Assembly: GCA_001769215.1 (NCBI GenBank)
Contig: MEOL01000025.1
Location: forward strand, 1 to 64,000
DNA length: 64,000 nucleotides
Origin: Bacteroidetes bacterium GWF2_41_31
Lineage (GTDB): Bacteria; Bacteroidota; Bacteroidia; Bacteroidales; F082
Direction: 5' to 3'
A program made the position numbers and the translations under genes. Each line of letters starts with the position of its first letter. Position 1 is the stretch's first letter. The notes beneath the pieces were generated by a model. The model saw only the letters and a list, made by a program, of their open reading frames with translations, did not search any database and was not told the DNA's origin. Below are positions 1 to 10,256 of this stretch, one piece after another.

Positions 1-141
1 CAGTTTTATTCATCTACTATGAACTTGTTATAAGTACATCCATTGCAGCCGGATTTATCCGACTGCAAGTCGATCAAATTTATTCCTTCATTTCCAGAAA
101 CTTTCCCCTTAATCCCAGTCACAAATATCATCTTGTTCAAA

Positions 142-2763
142 TTACCGAAGAATCGTAACCGATCCCTGCATGGTAATTTTCTGTTCTCCCTGCTGTGTCA
201 TGATAAATACATCACATACATAATAATAAACACCCTCCGGGCAATCCTGGTTGTTGTTCTGATTTTTACCATCCCATTTTATTTCCGGATTCTGTGTGGT
301 ATACATCACCTTACCCCAACGGTTAAAAATGGTCATGTCGATGCGGTGAACATTTGCTTTTGGGTTAGCCGAATTTGAACCCATTGGCACCATCAGGTTA
401 TTAAAATCATCGCCATTGTTGGGTGTGAACACATTGGGAATTTCGTATACCGGACACGCATCATAACCAACACAATATGTTAAGCTTGGTTCACTTTCAT
501 TTCCAACGGAATCGATGGCTGTAACATAATAACAGCCCACCACATAGTCGATGTTTGTATGCAAATAATAGGTGGTATCGCGATAGACAACATTCACCGA
601 ATCAATCAACTCCACCACATCTGAACCGGGAGGAAGATAAAATAAGTAATACTTTAAGGCATCATGGTTACAGGAATCGTAGGGTAAAACCATTTTTAAC
701 TCATTGGAAATTTGCTCACAATCAGTATTTACCCACAGCTCAGGCTGACAAGGAGGCACATTGTCCACAGGTGAGGCACAAAGTAGCTGGCTATAATTAA
801 TCAATGGATTAGGAAGTCCGGGAATTGAATAGTTCCCATTGCTAACAACGTAATAACAGTATTCCTGTCCATTCACCAACTCAAGATCCCGGTAAACTTG
901 CTCAGTAGTGGATCCTACCAGTTGATAATCAACAGATCCTGGATTTTTTCGATAGACGAAGTACAGGTAATTCGTCCAGGGGATATTCGGCATCCATTCA
1001 AGTTTAATTTCCTCATCGGCAGGGATAGCATTCAAAAAAATGGAAGATGCAGGTTGCGAACTCCCGATGTAACCAATGGATTCACTCTCCAGGTCAATAC
1101 GATAGCTGTATGCCTTGCTAAAGGTATTCAAATTAACAGATCGGTCCAAATAGGAGGTGTCGTCAAGGCCTGAATTTACTGCTACCTGAACAGGATTATT
1201 CCAGGTTGTTCCCTCACTACGTTGAAGCACATACCGGTAAGGTCCGGGGTATTGAACTGTATCCAGGTCAATGGGCCTTGCCCAGTCGATAAACACCTGA
1301 CCTACAGTTAAATCAGTACTATCGTTGGTTACATGGGTGATCATGGGTACATCACGTTTGAGATAGGCACATGCCTCGTTGGAAGCCAGACTTTCTGCCC
1401 CATCAAAAAAAGTGGCCGTAACACGATAGCAGTAATCCACCCCAACCACCAGACCAGCACCGTTGTTATCGTCCCTGAATGTAGTGGTTGAAGACCCATT
1501 CATTTCTTTTATCAGCTTAAATCCGGTATAACCGGGAACTCCTGTTTCACAATAACCTGGCTCCCAGCCCGACTCTCCACTCCGGCGATACAGCTTATAA
1601 CCGATGGCATTTTCACATGACGAAACCTCCCAACTGAGGTTGATGGCAGCACCAAGAGGGTCCGCCATCAGATTTTTTGGAGCGGGTGCAATGACACTTA
1701 TGAATACGGTTTTAAAGTTCACCAGATTAACCGGAAAACCAGCGTCTTTGGCCTTAAACGTCACCGCATAGGGTTCCATTCTTACATGTACACATTGTGT
1801 TGGCCAGTTGAACAATGTCGTCACGGTATCATTTCCCATTGCGGGATCGGGCTGTATATAGGCCGGGTTTTGCGACAGCTCAAAAGGACCACCAAAGGCA
1901 GTCATTTCAACATTGGTACCATCAGGATCAATGGCGGTGGCTTCAAACTGGAGAAAATCACCCGCCAGCACACAGGTATCCTCAATGGTAAAAATTTCGG
2001 GAGGATCGTGATCGCAGGCCACTATATTGATTTGCATATCGCGCCTGACTGAGGAAATTTTAACCCCAAAACGCCACTCCTCAATCACAAAAGCCACATT
2101 GTATTCCCCTTGCAACACAGGTGTTTCCCAAACGATATCCCCAGTAACCTCATCGATGCGAAAATAATCAGATGTCATCGGATAATCGTACCCGGGAATA
2201 TCATAACCACCTGCACCCTTACAAACTACCAGATGATATGAAAGGCTATCTCCATCACGGTCGAAGGCGCCGGGATTATGAATATAAGTCTTCCCGACGC
2301 ACCCCTGGTCAATTGGTGGGTTGAGGAGTTCAACAGAGGTGTTATTCCCAAGAAATGGATTGATAACCAGCAAGGTTTCGACGTACATGGGAACATTCAC
2401 CGAATTGGGAATATTTACCACACCATAATTGCGGTTTGGATCCTCCACCGAAACGAGGTAGGTTGACGGTCCGGGAAAGGTATGCTCTCCTGTATATATG
2501 TTTAACGTGATATCTTCAACATCCGGTATGGGTTGAAAATAGATCCGGTTTAGCTCATCGCCTGTGTTATCGCCCCAGTAAATGGGCATTACAATTCGGT
2601 CATCATCAGCCGGGCTGGAGGTCCTTGTGTACATGGTGATGGTAAATTCATAGGTAAGACCCGTTACATGTCGATAGGTTATCTGGGCAGCCCGCTGGTG
2701 AGTAGCCAAAAGGATGTTACTGAATAACAGGAATATAAATAAGATGATGAAGTATCTTTTCAT
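142..2763 (-). CDS. Secreted T9SS type-B sorted protein with fibronectin-III-like modules
   Basis: The 873-residue product starts with a signal peptide (MKRYFIILFIFLLFSNILLA) and ends in a gliding-motility-associated C-terminal (CHU_C, T9SS type B) domain, recognised by IPNVFTPNNGDDFNN near residue 785, then FNRWGKVMY, KWDGK and a final beta-strand. The middle has beta-sandwich modules resembling fibronectin type III (around residues 365-480, 480-575 and 580-665, with repeated YxYRV/YCYYV strands). Type-B cargo is exported by the type IX system and stays at the cell surface or is released. No catalytic motif was seen, so adhesion or a structural surface role is inference. A -7-like box (TAGTTTTG on the minus strand, 2783-2790) lies about 20 bases before the start codon, supporting this start. 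Confidence 0.85.
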   Translation of the reverse strand: MKRYFIILFIFLLFSNILLATHQRAAQITYRHVTGLTYEFTITMYTRTSSPADDDRIVMPIYWGDNTGDELNRIYFQPIPDVEDITLNIYTGEHTFPGPSTYLVSVEDPNRNYGVVNIPNSVNVPMYVETLLVINPFLGNNTSVELLNPPIDQGCVGKTYIHNPGAFDRDGDSLSYHLVVCKGAGGYDIPGYDYPMTSDYFRIDEVTGDIVWETPVLQGEYNVAFVIEEWRFGVKISSVRRDMQINIVACDHDPPEIFTIEDTCVLAGDFLQFEATAIDPDGTNVEMTAFGGPFELSQNPAYIQPDPAMGNDTVTTLFNWPTQCVHVRMEPYAVTFKAKDAGFPVNLVNFKTVFISVIAPAPKNLMADPLGAAINLSWEVSSCENAIGYKLYRRSGESGWEPGYCETGVPGYTGFKLIKEMNGSSTTTFRDDNNGAGLVVGVDYCYRVTATFFDGAESLASNEACAYLKRDVPMITHVTNDSTDLTVGQVFIDWARPIDLDTVQYPGPYRYVLQRSEGTTWNNPVQVAVNSGLDDTSYLDRSVNLNTFSKAYSYRIDLESESIGYIGSSQPASSIFLNAIPADEEIKLEWMPNIPWTNYLYFVYRKNPGSVDYQLVGSTTEQVYRDLELVNGQEYCYYVVSNGNYSIPGLPNPLINYSQLLCASPVDNVPPCQPELWVNTDCEQISNELKMVLPYDSCNHDALKYYLFYLPPGSDVVELIDSVNVVYRDTTYYLHTNIDYVVGCYYVTAIDSVGNESEPSLTYCVGYDACPVYEIPNVFTPNNGDDFNNLMVPMGSNSANPKANVHRIDMTIFNRWGKVMYTTQNPEIKWDGKNQNNNQDCPEGVYYYVCDVFIMTQQGEQKITMQGSVTILR

Positions 2764-2782
2764 GTGGATGTTTACCGTTTTT

Positions 2783-2790
2783 CAAAACTA
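2783..2790 (-). promoter_or_regulatory. Bacteroidota-type -7 promoter box for the T9SS cargo gene
   Basis: TAGTTTTG on the minus strand matches the TAnnTTTG consensus and sits about 20 bases upstream of the ATG at 2763. A TTTG that could serve as the -33 element lies 22 bases further upstream. Sequence match only. Confidence 0.4.
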
Positions 2791-2900
2791 CGAATAAAAA
2801 CAAACCCTATGCCAAAAAATGAATATGTACAGTAGGAAAAACCCATATAGAGACATTATTTTTTTAGGAAGCTGAAGTTCCTGGAAGCCCAATAATTCAC

Positions 2901-2908
2901 TAACTTTG
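2901..2908 (+). promoter_or_regulatory. Bacteroidota-type -7 promoter box for the RelA/SpoT homologue
   Basis: TAACTTTG fits TAnnTTTG exactly and lies 21 bases before the ATG at 2930, predicting a very short leader. No clear -33 TTTG was seen. Confidence 0.45.
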
Positions 2909-2929
2909 CGGGTTTGAGGGAATAGTGGA

Positions 2930-5161
2930 ATGACGACATCATCAACAGATTTAGATCGGCTGGAAATTCTTCGCTATTATAAGCGGTTGATCGAAGTATG
3001 GTATACACGAAAGGATACCCTCGACAGGTGGATGGTGAGAAAAGCCTTTCGACTGGCTGCCGATGCCCACAAGGACATGCGTCGACGCTCAGGTGAGCCA
3101 TATATCCTTCATCCCATCAGTGTGGCCACCATTGCAGCCGGAGAAATCGGATTGGGAAGAACATCCATTATTGCCGCTTTGCTTCACGACACGGTTGAAG
3201 ATACCGACATCACGCTGGAGTATATTTCGGGAATGTTTGGTGAAGAAGTAGCCAAAATTATTAACGGACTCACCAAGATTGAGGAAATTTCGGTGTCGAA
3301 TACTACCGCACAAGCCGAAACCTTAAAAAAAATCCTATTGACCCTGACCGATGACGTCAGGGTGATCCTGATAAAACTCGCCGACAGGTTACACAACATG
3401 CGCACACTGGATGCCATGCCGCGTGAAAAACAATTAAAAATTGCTTCCGAAACCTTATTTATTTATGCCCCTCTGGCATTCAGGCTCGGATTGTATTCCA
3501 TAAAAAGCGAGCTCGAAGAGCTTGCCTTTAAATACTCTCAACAAGCTATTTATCATGATATTACCCAGAGAATTCAGGAAAAGAAAGAAGAAAATGAAGC
3601 CTACTTTAAATCCTTTAAATCGCCCATAGAGACAGAATTACAAAAGCTGGGGTATGATTTTCTGATAAAGCTGAATCAAAAAACGGCCTCTTCCATCTGG
3701 CAAAAAATGAAAACCCAGGAGGTCTCTTTCGAAGACATCTATAATACCTATTCCATTGATGTTATTTTGGGTGGCAAACCATTGGATGAGAAAGTTCGAT
3801 GTTGGGTGGCCTATTCAATCATCACCACAATATATAAACCTAATAATAAACGCCTTCGCGATTGGATTAGTACTCCCAAGGCCAATGGTTATGAGGCCAT
3901 CCATTGCACCGTGATGGGATCGGAGGGAAAATGGGTCGATATCCACATTCGCAGCACCCGAATGGATGAAATTGCCAACAAAGGATACGCAGCTTATTGG
4001 AAATACAAGGAAACCACGCTCATTGATTCCAGCCTGGAAAACTGGCTTAAAAGAACCCAATTGCTGTTGCTGGAGAACGAAGACAATACATTCGACTTTA
4101 TCAACGATTTCAAAAAAAACCTGTTTGCAGAGGAAATTTTTGTGTTCACCCCCAAGGGTGAAATGATTAACATGCCTCAAAATGCTACGGTACTCGATTT
4201 CGCTTATTCCATTCACAGCGATGTGGGAAACAATTGTATCGGTGCCAACATAAACCACAAATTGGTGTCCATCGATCATAAACTCAAGTCGGGCGATCAG
4301 GTTGAAGTGATTACATCCAAGATTCAAAAACCACGGGAGGACTGGTACAAAAATGTGGTAACCGCCAGGGCCAAATCCAGGATAAAAGCCGCCATCCGCA
4401 GCGACCGAAGAAGCTACAAGGAGCAAGGCATGAAAAAGCTGGATGAGTTGCTCAAACAACTCAACATTGAAAACAATAAAAGCACGCTGGCACAGATATT
4501 AAACGGAAACCGGGTTAAGGGTGCTGTTGATCTTTATTATTTCATTGCACTGGAAATGATAGGATTAAAAGAATTAAAAGAACTATTGCATCCGCAAGAA
4601 AGTCGCATCAGTTGGATGAGAAATTTCCTGACTCCGTTCTCCAAAACAAAAACCACGTCACAAATAGCCACCGCCGAGAAGCCTGACGAAAATAGCCCTC
4701 CAAATCGAACAATAAAATACAAGGCCGATTTTAATTCAAGCGATTACGTTGCTTCGGTATGTTGTAACCCCATTCCCGGAGACAACGTGATGGGGCTTTT
4801 ATTTCCGAATGAACCTATTCAGGTACATAAAGTAGATTGCCCCACGGCCATTCAATTGATGTCGCAATACGGAACCAATATTGTAAAAGCCAAGTGGAAG
4901 CAGAAGGAAGGAATAAAATTTCTTGCCGGACTCAATATCAAAGCCATCGATAACATGGGGTTCATTCACCAAATCTCCACCATTATTTCTCAAGAGTTTA
5001 AAATTAATATCCGGTCATTTAATTTAAAAAATACCGAAGGGCTCATCGAATTAAATCTAACTGTGTACATCGACAATACAGACACATTAAAGAAACTCAT
5101 TCGACGACTTAAAAAGATTAAGGAAATCATTAAAATTATACGACTGGAAAAAATCACATAA
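2930..5161 (+). CDS. RelA/SpoT family (p)ppGpp hydrolase with degenerate-looking synthetase domain
   Basis: The 743-residue protein has the long-RSH order: HD hydrolase (about 35-190), synthetase (about 235-365), TGS (about 403-463) and C-terminal ACT (about 665-743). The hydrolase site is intact: H61 in HPISVA, H86-D87 in LLHDTVED, D152 in KLADRLHNMRT. The synthetase fold is recognisable (STPKANGYEAIH, with Y321 and H325 kept) but positions usually catalytic are changed: N249 where Arg is usual before K251, N272 for the metal-binding Asp, D277 for the Arg after it, D337 for the Glu of the usual VEVQIRT motif, and Y356 for the His of AAHWKYK. The sequence therefore suggests a hydrolase that cannot make alarmone. 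The same family in other Bacteroidota genomes commonly includes a second, canonical copy, which would lie outside this window. Confidence 0.93.
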   Translation: MTTSSTDLDRLEILRYYKRLIEVWYTRKDTLDRWMVRKAFRLAADAHKDMRRRSGEPYILHPISVATIAAGEIGLGRTSIIAALLHDTVEDTDITLEYISGMFGEEVAKIINGLTKIEEISVSNTTAQAETLKKILLTLTDDVRVILIKLADRLHNMRTLDAMPREKQLKIASETLFIYAPLAFRLGLYSIKSELEELAFKYSQQAIYHDITQRIQEKKEENEAYFKSFKSPIETELQKLGYDFLIKLNQKTASSIWQKMKTQEVSFEDIYNTYSIDVILGGKPLDEKVRCWVAYSIITTIYKPNNKRLRDWISTPKANGYEAIHCTVMGSEGKWVDIHIRSTRMDEIANKGYAAYWKYKETTLIDSSLENWLKRTQLLLLENEDNTFDFINDFKKNLFAEEIFVFTPKGEMINMPQNATVLDFAYSIHSDVGNNCIGANINHKLVSIDHKLKSGDQVEVITSKIQKPREDWYKNVVTARAKSRIKAAIRSDRRSYKEQGMKKLDELLKQLNIENNKSTLAQILNGNRVKGAVDLYYFIALEMIGLKELKELLHPQESRISWMRNFLTPFSKTKTTSQIATAEKPDENSPPNRTIKYKADFNSSDYVASVCCNPIPGDNVMGLLFPNEPIQVHKVDCPTAIQLMSQYGTNIVKAKWKQKEGIKFLAGLNIKAIDNMGFIHQISTIISQEFKINIRSFNLKNTEGLIELNLTVYIDNTDTLKKLIRRLKKIKEIIKIIRLEKIT

Positions 5162-5246
5162 TCTTCACATGTATATAAATTTCTATTTATAATTAAACCA
5201 TATAAAAATAAAAAGTAGTATTTTTACACCCAAATCTGAGCTGGTA

Positions 5247-5726
5247 ATGAAGTTTAATAGTAGAAAAGACACGTTTGAATCGGTAAAAAAAATATTTACT
5301 GATTACCTCGAATCGAAAGGGCATCGAAAGACGCCTGAAAGGTACACCATCTTAAAAGAAATTTATGCGACCGAAGGTCATTTCGATATAGAAACCCTTT
5401 ACATACGCATGAAAAATAATAAATACAGAGTTAGCCGCGCCACCTTGTACAATACCATCGAATTGTTACTCGACTGCAACCTTGTCACCAAACATCAGTT
5501 TGGAAATAACTGCGCACAATTTGAACGGTCGTTCAAGTTTAAACAGCACGACCATTTTGTTTGTGTTGAGGATGGAAAAGTACTTGAGTTCTGCGATCCA
5601 CGCATACAGGAAATACAAAAGTCAGTAGAAGAGATACTTGGCGTTGAAGTTGCATACCATAGCCTTACTTTTTATGGAAAATGTAAACCAGACGCCAAAG
5701 AGGCGAATAAAGTAGAAGACCATTAA
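5247..5726 (+). CDS. Fur-family metal-responsive transcriptional regulator
   Basis: The 159-residue protein has the Fur winged helix ([35 protein letters not shown], residues 27-80) and a C-terminal dimerisation domain with the regulatory metal motif HDHFVC (H101, H103). The structural zinc CxxC is incomplete: C106 is followed by Asp at 109, and the C-terminal Cys pair is not seen (only C146), so the protein may not hold the structural zinc of classical Fur. It could serve iron, zinc or peroxide sensing; the sequence does not decide. It lies between the RSH gene and purA on the same strand, with enough space on each side for its own promoter. Confidence 0.88.
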   Translation: MKFNSRKDTFESVKKIFTDYLESKGHRKTPERYTILKEIYATEGHFDIETLYIRMKNNKYRVSRATLYNTIELLLDCNLVTKHQFGNNCAQFERSFKFKQHDHFVCVEDGKVLEFCDPRIQEIQKSVEEILGVEVAYHSLTFYGKCKPDAKEANKVEDH

Positions 5727-5754
5727 TTTCATAATATAACCAAAGCACGCTTAA

Positions 5755-7702
<1,948 letters not shown>

Positions 7703-7917
7703 CAGAATAATATTTAATTTCCTTCAATGGAATCCTTTGGCAAAAGTGCAAAGAAAATGAAAGTAAACTGGTTAAAAAAAGGAACACAAAACACCTCCTG
7801 TTCTAAGGCTTTAAAACATCCATCTCATCATTCAGCAATCGTTTGAAACCTTGTAATTTGATCAATTTAAAATCAATATAGATTAAATGCGCGGCATTTA
7901 TAAACGGCTATTTTAGG

Positions 7918-7925
7918 TAATTTTG
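7918..7925 (+). promoter_or_regulatory. -7 promoter box of iorAB
   Basis: TAATTTTG matches TAnnTTTG and lies 37 bases before the iorA ATG, in the 260-base gap between divergent acpH and iorA. Confidence 0.42.
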
Positions 7926-7962
7926 CACCAACGATTTACAATTGTTCATTTAAGAGAATGCA

Positions 7963-9582
7963 ATGCAAAAACTACTATTATTGGGAGACGAGGCCATTGC
8001 CCAGGGAGCCATAGACGCAGGATTATCAGGTGTTTATGCTTACCCGGGAACTCCATCGACCGAAATAACCGAATACATACAGGCTTCCAGAGAGGCCAAA
8101 GAAAGAAATATCAGATCCAATTGGTCGGCCAATGAAAAAACGGCCATGGAAAGTGCCATCGGCATGTCGTATGCCGGGAAAAAGGCATTGGTCTGCATGA
8201 AACATGTGGGACTTAATGTGGCAGCGGATGCTTTCGTAAATGCTGCCATTACAGGTGCCAACGGTGGTTTGGTAGTTCTATCGGCCGACGACCCAAGCAT
8301 GCATTCATCGCAAAACGAACAGGATTCCAGGTTTTATGGAAAATTTGCCATGATTCCCGTGTTGGAACCTTCCAACCAGCAAGAAGCCTACGACATGACC
8401 CGGTATGCGTTTGCACTTTCTGAAAAATTCGGTACCCCGGTATTGATCAGGGTTACTACACGATTGGCCCACTCACGTGCGGGGGTACAGCGAGTGGAAG
8501 TGCTCGACCAAAACGACCTGCACCTCCCTTCAAACCTCAAACAATTTGTGCTTTTACCCTCGATCGCCCGAAAACAATACAACCAATTGCTGGGGAAACA
8601 AGCCCGGTTTGAAGCCGACGCACTCACTTCGGGTTATAACCAATTGATTGAAAAAGATAACCATAAATTAGGAATTATCGCCTGTGGTCTGGCTTACAAT
8701 TATCTCATCGAAAATTTTGAAGACCATCAGGTGCCCTACCCCGTTTTAAAAGTGGGACAATATCCGGTTCCCCATGACCTGGTTCGCAAATTATACGATC
8801 AGGTAGATGAAATTCTGGTGTTGGAAGACGGTTATCCATTGTTTGAAGAATTGCTTAAAGGTTACCTGAACAATGGTAAAAAGATCATGGGTCGTCTGGA
8901 TGGAAGTATTCCCATGGCTGGTGAGCTCAATCCCAATATCGTGGCTCATGCTATGGGAATTCCTGTGAACGTAGGTCATCAAAACCCGACCGTAATTCAG
9001 GGCCGCCCACCTTCGTTGTGTGACGGATGTTCACATACCGACAGTTTTCTTGCATTAAACGAAGCACTTAGAAATTTTTCTTCTGGACGTGTATTTTCCG
9101 ATATCGGATGTTACACGCTTAGCGCACTCAAACCGCTGGAGTCCATCAACAGTTGTGTTGATATGGGCGCTTCCATCACCATGGCCATAGGTGCTGCTGA
9201 TGCAGGATTGGTTCCTTCTGTTGCCTCCATTGGCGATTCCACCTTCACCCATTCGGGGATGACAGGACTTTTAGACGCTGTCAACAACAACTCACCCATT
9301 GTGGTGGTGATTCTCGACAATTCAACTACCGGAATGACCGGAGGTCAGCAATCTTCGGCCCTTGGAAAGATAGATACTATCTGTTTGGGATTGGGTGTTC
9401 ACCCTGATCACATCAAGATAATTACTCCTTTGCGGAGAAACCATGAAGAAAATGTAAAAGTGATCACAGACGAGCTTAATTACCAAGGAGTTTCTGTTAT
9501 TATTGCCCGCCGTGAATGTATTCAGACTTTGGGCAGGAGAATGAAACTTAAAGCCATGCAAAAAATGGAATCCAATAACTAA
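7963..9582 (+). CDS. iorA: Indolepyruvate oxidoreductase, alpha (TPP-binding) subunit
   Basis: Alpha subunit of the enzyme that oxidatively decarboxylates aryl pyruvates from aromatic amino acids to aryl-acetyl-CoA. Residues 1-180 form the pyrimidine-binding domain (GVYAYPGTPSTEI, SANEKTAMESAIGMSYAGKKAL), followed by the middle domain. Residues about 355-500 form the TPP-pyrophosphate domain (CDGCSHTDSFLALNEAL, SDIGCYTL, MGASITMAIGAADAG, GDSTFTHSGMTGL, LDNSTTGMTGGQQ). At 539 residues it stops just after ARRECIQTLGRR and lacks the C-terminal ferredoxin-like 4Fe-4S domain of archaeal IorA; no CxxCxxC cluster is present. Short forms seem usual in Bacteroidia (recollection, not checked). iorB follows 24 bases downstream. 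Confidence 0.93.
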   Translation: MQKLLLLGDEAIAQGAIDAGLSGVYAYPGTPSTEITEYIQASREAKERNIRSNWSANEKTAMESAIGMSYAGKKALVCMKHVGLNVAADAFVNAAITGANGGLVVLSADDPSMHSSQNEQDSRFYGKFAMIPVLEPSNQQEAYDMTRYAFALSEKFGTPVLIRVTTRLAHSRAGVQRVEVLDQNDLHLPSNLKQFVLLPSIARKQYNQLLGKQARFEADALTSGYNQLIEKDNHKLGIIACGLAYNYLIENFEDHQVPYPVLKVGQYPVPHDLVRKLYDQVDEILVLEDGYPLFEELLKGYLNNGKKIMGRLDGSIPMAGELNPNIVAHAMGIPVNVGHQNPTVIQGRPPSLCDGCSHTDSFLALNEALRNFSSGRVFSDIGCYTLSALKPLESINSCVDMGASITMAIGAADAGLVPSVASIGDSTFTHSGMTGLLDAVNNNSPIVVVILDNSTTGMTGGQQSSALGKIDTICLGLGVHPDHIKIITPLRRNHEENVKVITDELNYQGVSVIIARRECIQTLGRRMKLKAMQKMESNN

Positions 9583-9606
9583 TGCGCATTAAATAGTAAA
9601 AAAAAA

Positions 9607-10191
9607 ATGAAAAAAGATATCATATTGGCAGGAGTTGGCGGACAGGGTATTCTCACCATTGCTACTGTAATAGGGACTGCAGCATTAATGGAGGGACTTC
9701 AGTTAAAGCAGGCTGAAGTACACGGCATGAGCCAGCGTGGCGGTGACGTCCAATCACATTTACGGTTGTCTTCAAAACCGATCGCTTCGGATCTGATTCC
9801 CGAAGGAAAGGCTGACCTGGTGATTTCGGTGGAGCCCATGGAATCGCTCAGGTATATAATCATGATGAACAAAGAAACGGGCTGGCTCATCACCTCGATG
9901 AACCCTTTTATCAACATGAGTAATTATCCGTCGTTAGAAGAGTTACTTGCTGAAATCTGGAACCTGCCGCGGAATGTGACCATCGATGCTGAAAAAGTGG
10001 CAAAAGAACTGGGAACGGTTAAAGCAGCCAATATCGTTGTGCTGGGAGCCGCTTCCCCATACCTGGAAATCAAGTTTGATAACCTTGAAAAAGCCATTGA
10101 ATCTATCTTCGCCGAAAAAGGCAACGACATGATTCAACTGAACTTAAAAGCTTTGCGTGCAGGAAGGGAATTGGCCGATAAACGCGGTTAA
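9607..10191 (+). CDS. iorB: Indolepyruvate oxidoreductase, beta (gamma-domain) subunit
   Basis: The 194-residue protein is the gamma-type subunit of 2-oxoacid oxidoreductases, with GVGGQGILTIATVIG at the N terminus (residues 9-23), followed by KQAEVHGMSQRGGDVQSHLRL, a conserved surface of the IorB family. It partners IorA in ferredoxin-linked oxidation of aryl pyruvates. The order iorA-iorB, the same strand and the 24-base gap show a two-gene operon. A strong terminator follows at 10204. Confidence 0.94.
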   Translation: MKKDIILAGVGGQGILTIATVIGTAALMEGLQLKQAEVHGMSQRGGDVQSHLRLSSKPIASDLIPEGKADLVISVEPMESLRYIIMMNKETGWLITSMNPFINMSNYPSLEELLAEIWNLPRNVTIDAEKVAKELGTVKAANIVVLGAASPYLEIKFDNLEKAIESIFAEKGNDMIQLNLKALRAGRELADKRG

Positions 10192-10203
10192 CCATACCAC
10201 ATT

Positions 10204-10242
10204 AAAAAAACCCACCTCTTTAAAAATAAGGTGGGTTTTTTT
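10204..10242. terminator. Bidirectional rho-independent terminator between iorB and the DUF2723 gene
   Basis: CCCACCT and AGGTGGG form the stem, extended by A7 and T7 tracts that give a U-run in either direction. It lies between two convergent genes. Confidence 0.85.
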
Positions 10243-10256
10243 ATTTAAAGTATAAC

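Noticed and set aside
6-131. 41-codon minus-strand frame beginning MIFVTGIKGKV, with a CNGC motif near its end
   Set aside because: It is at the window edge, has no recognisable signal or family, and is too short to support. Bases 1-141 are therefore left without a feature.
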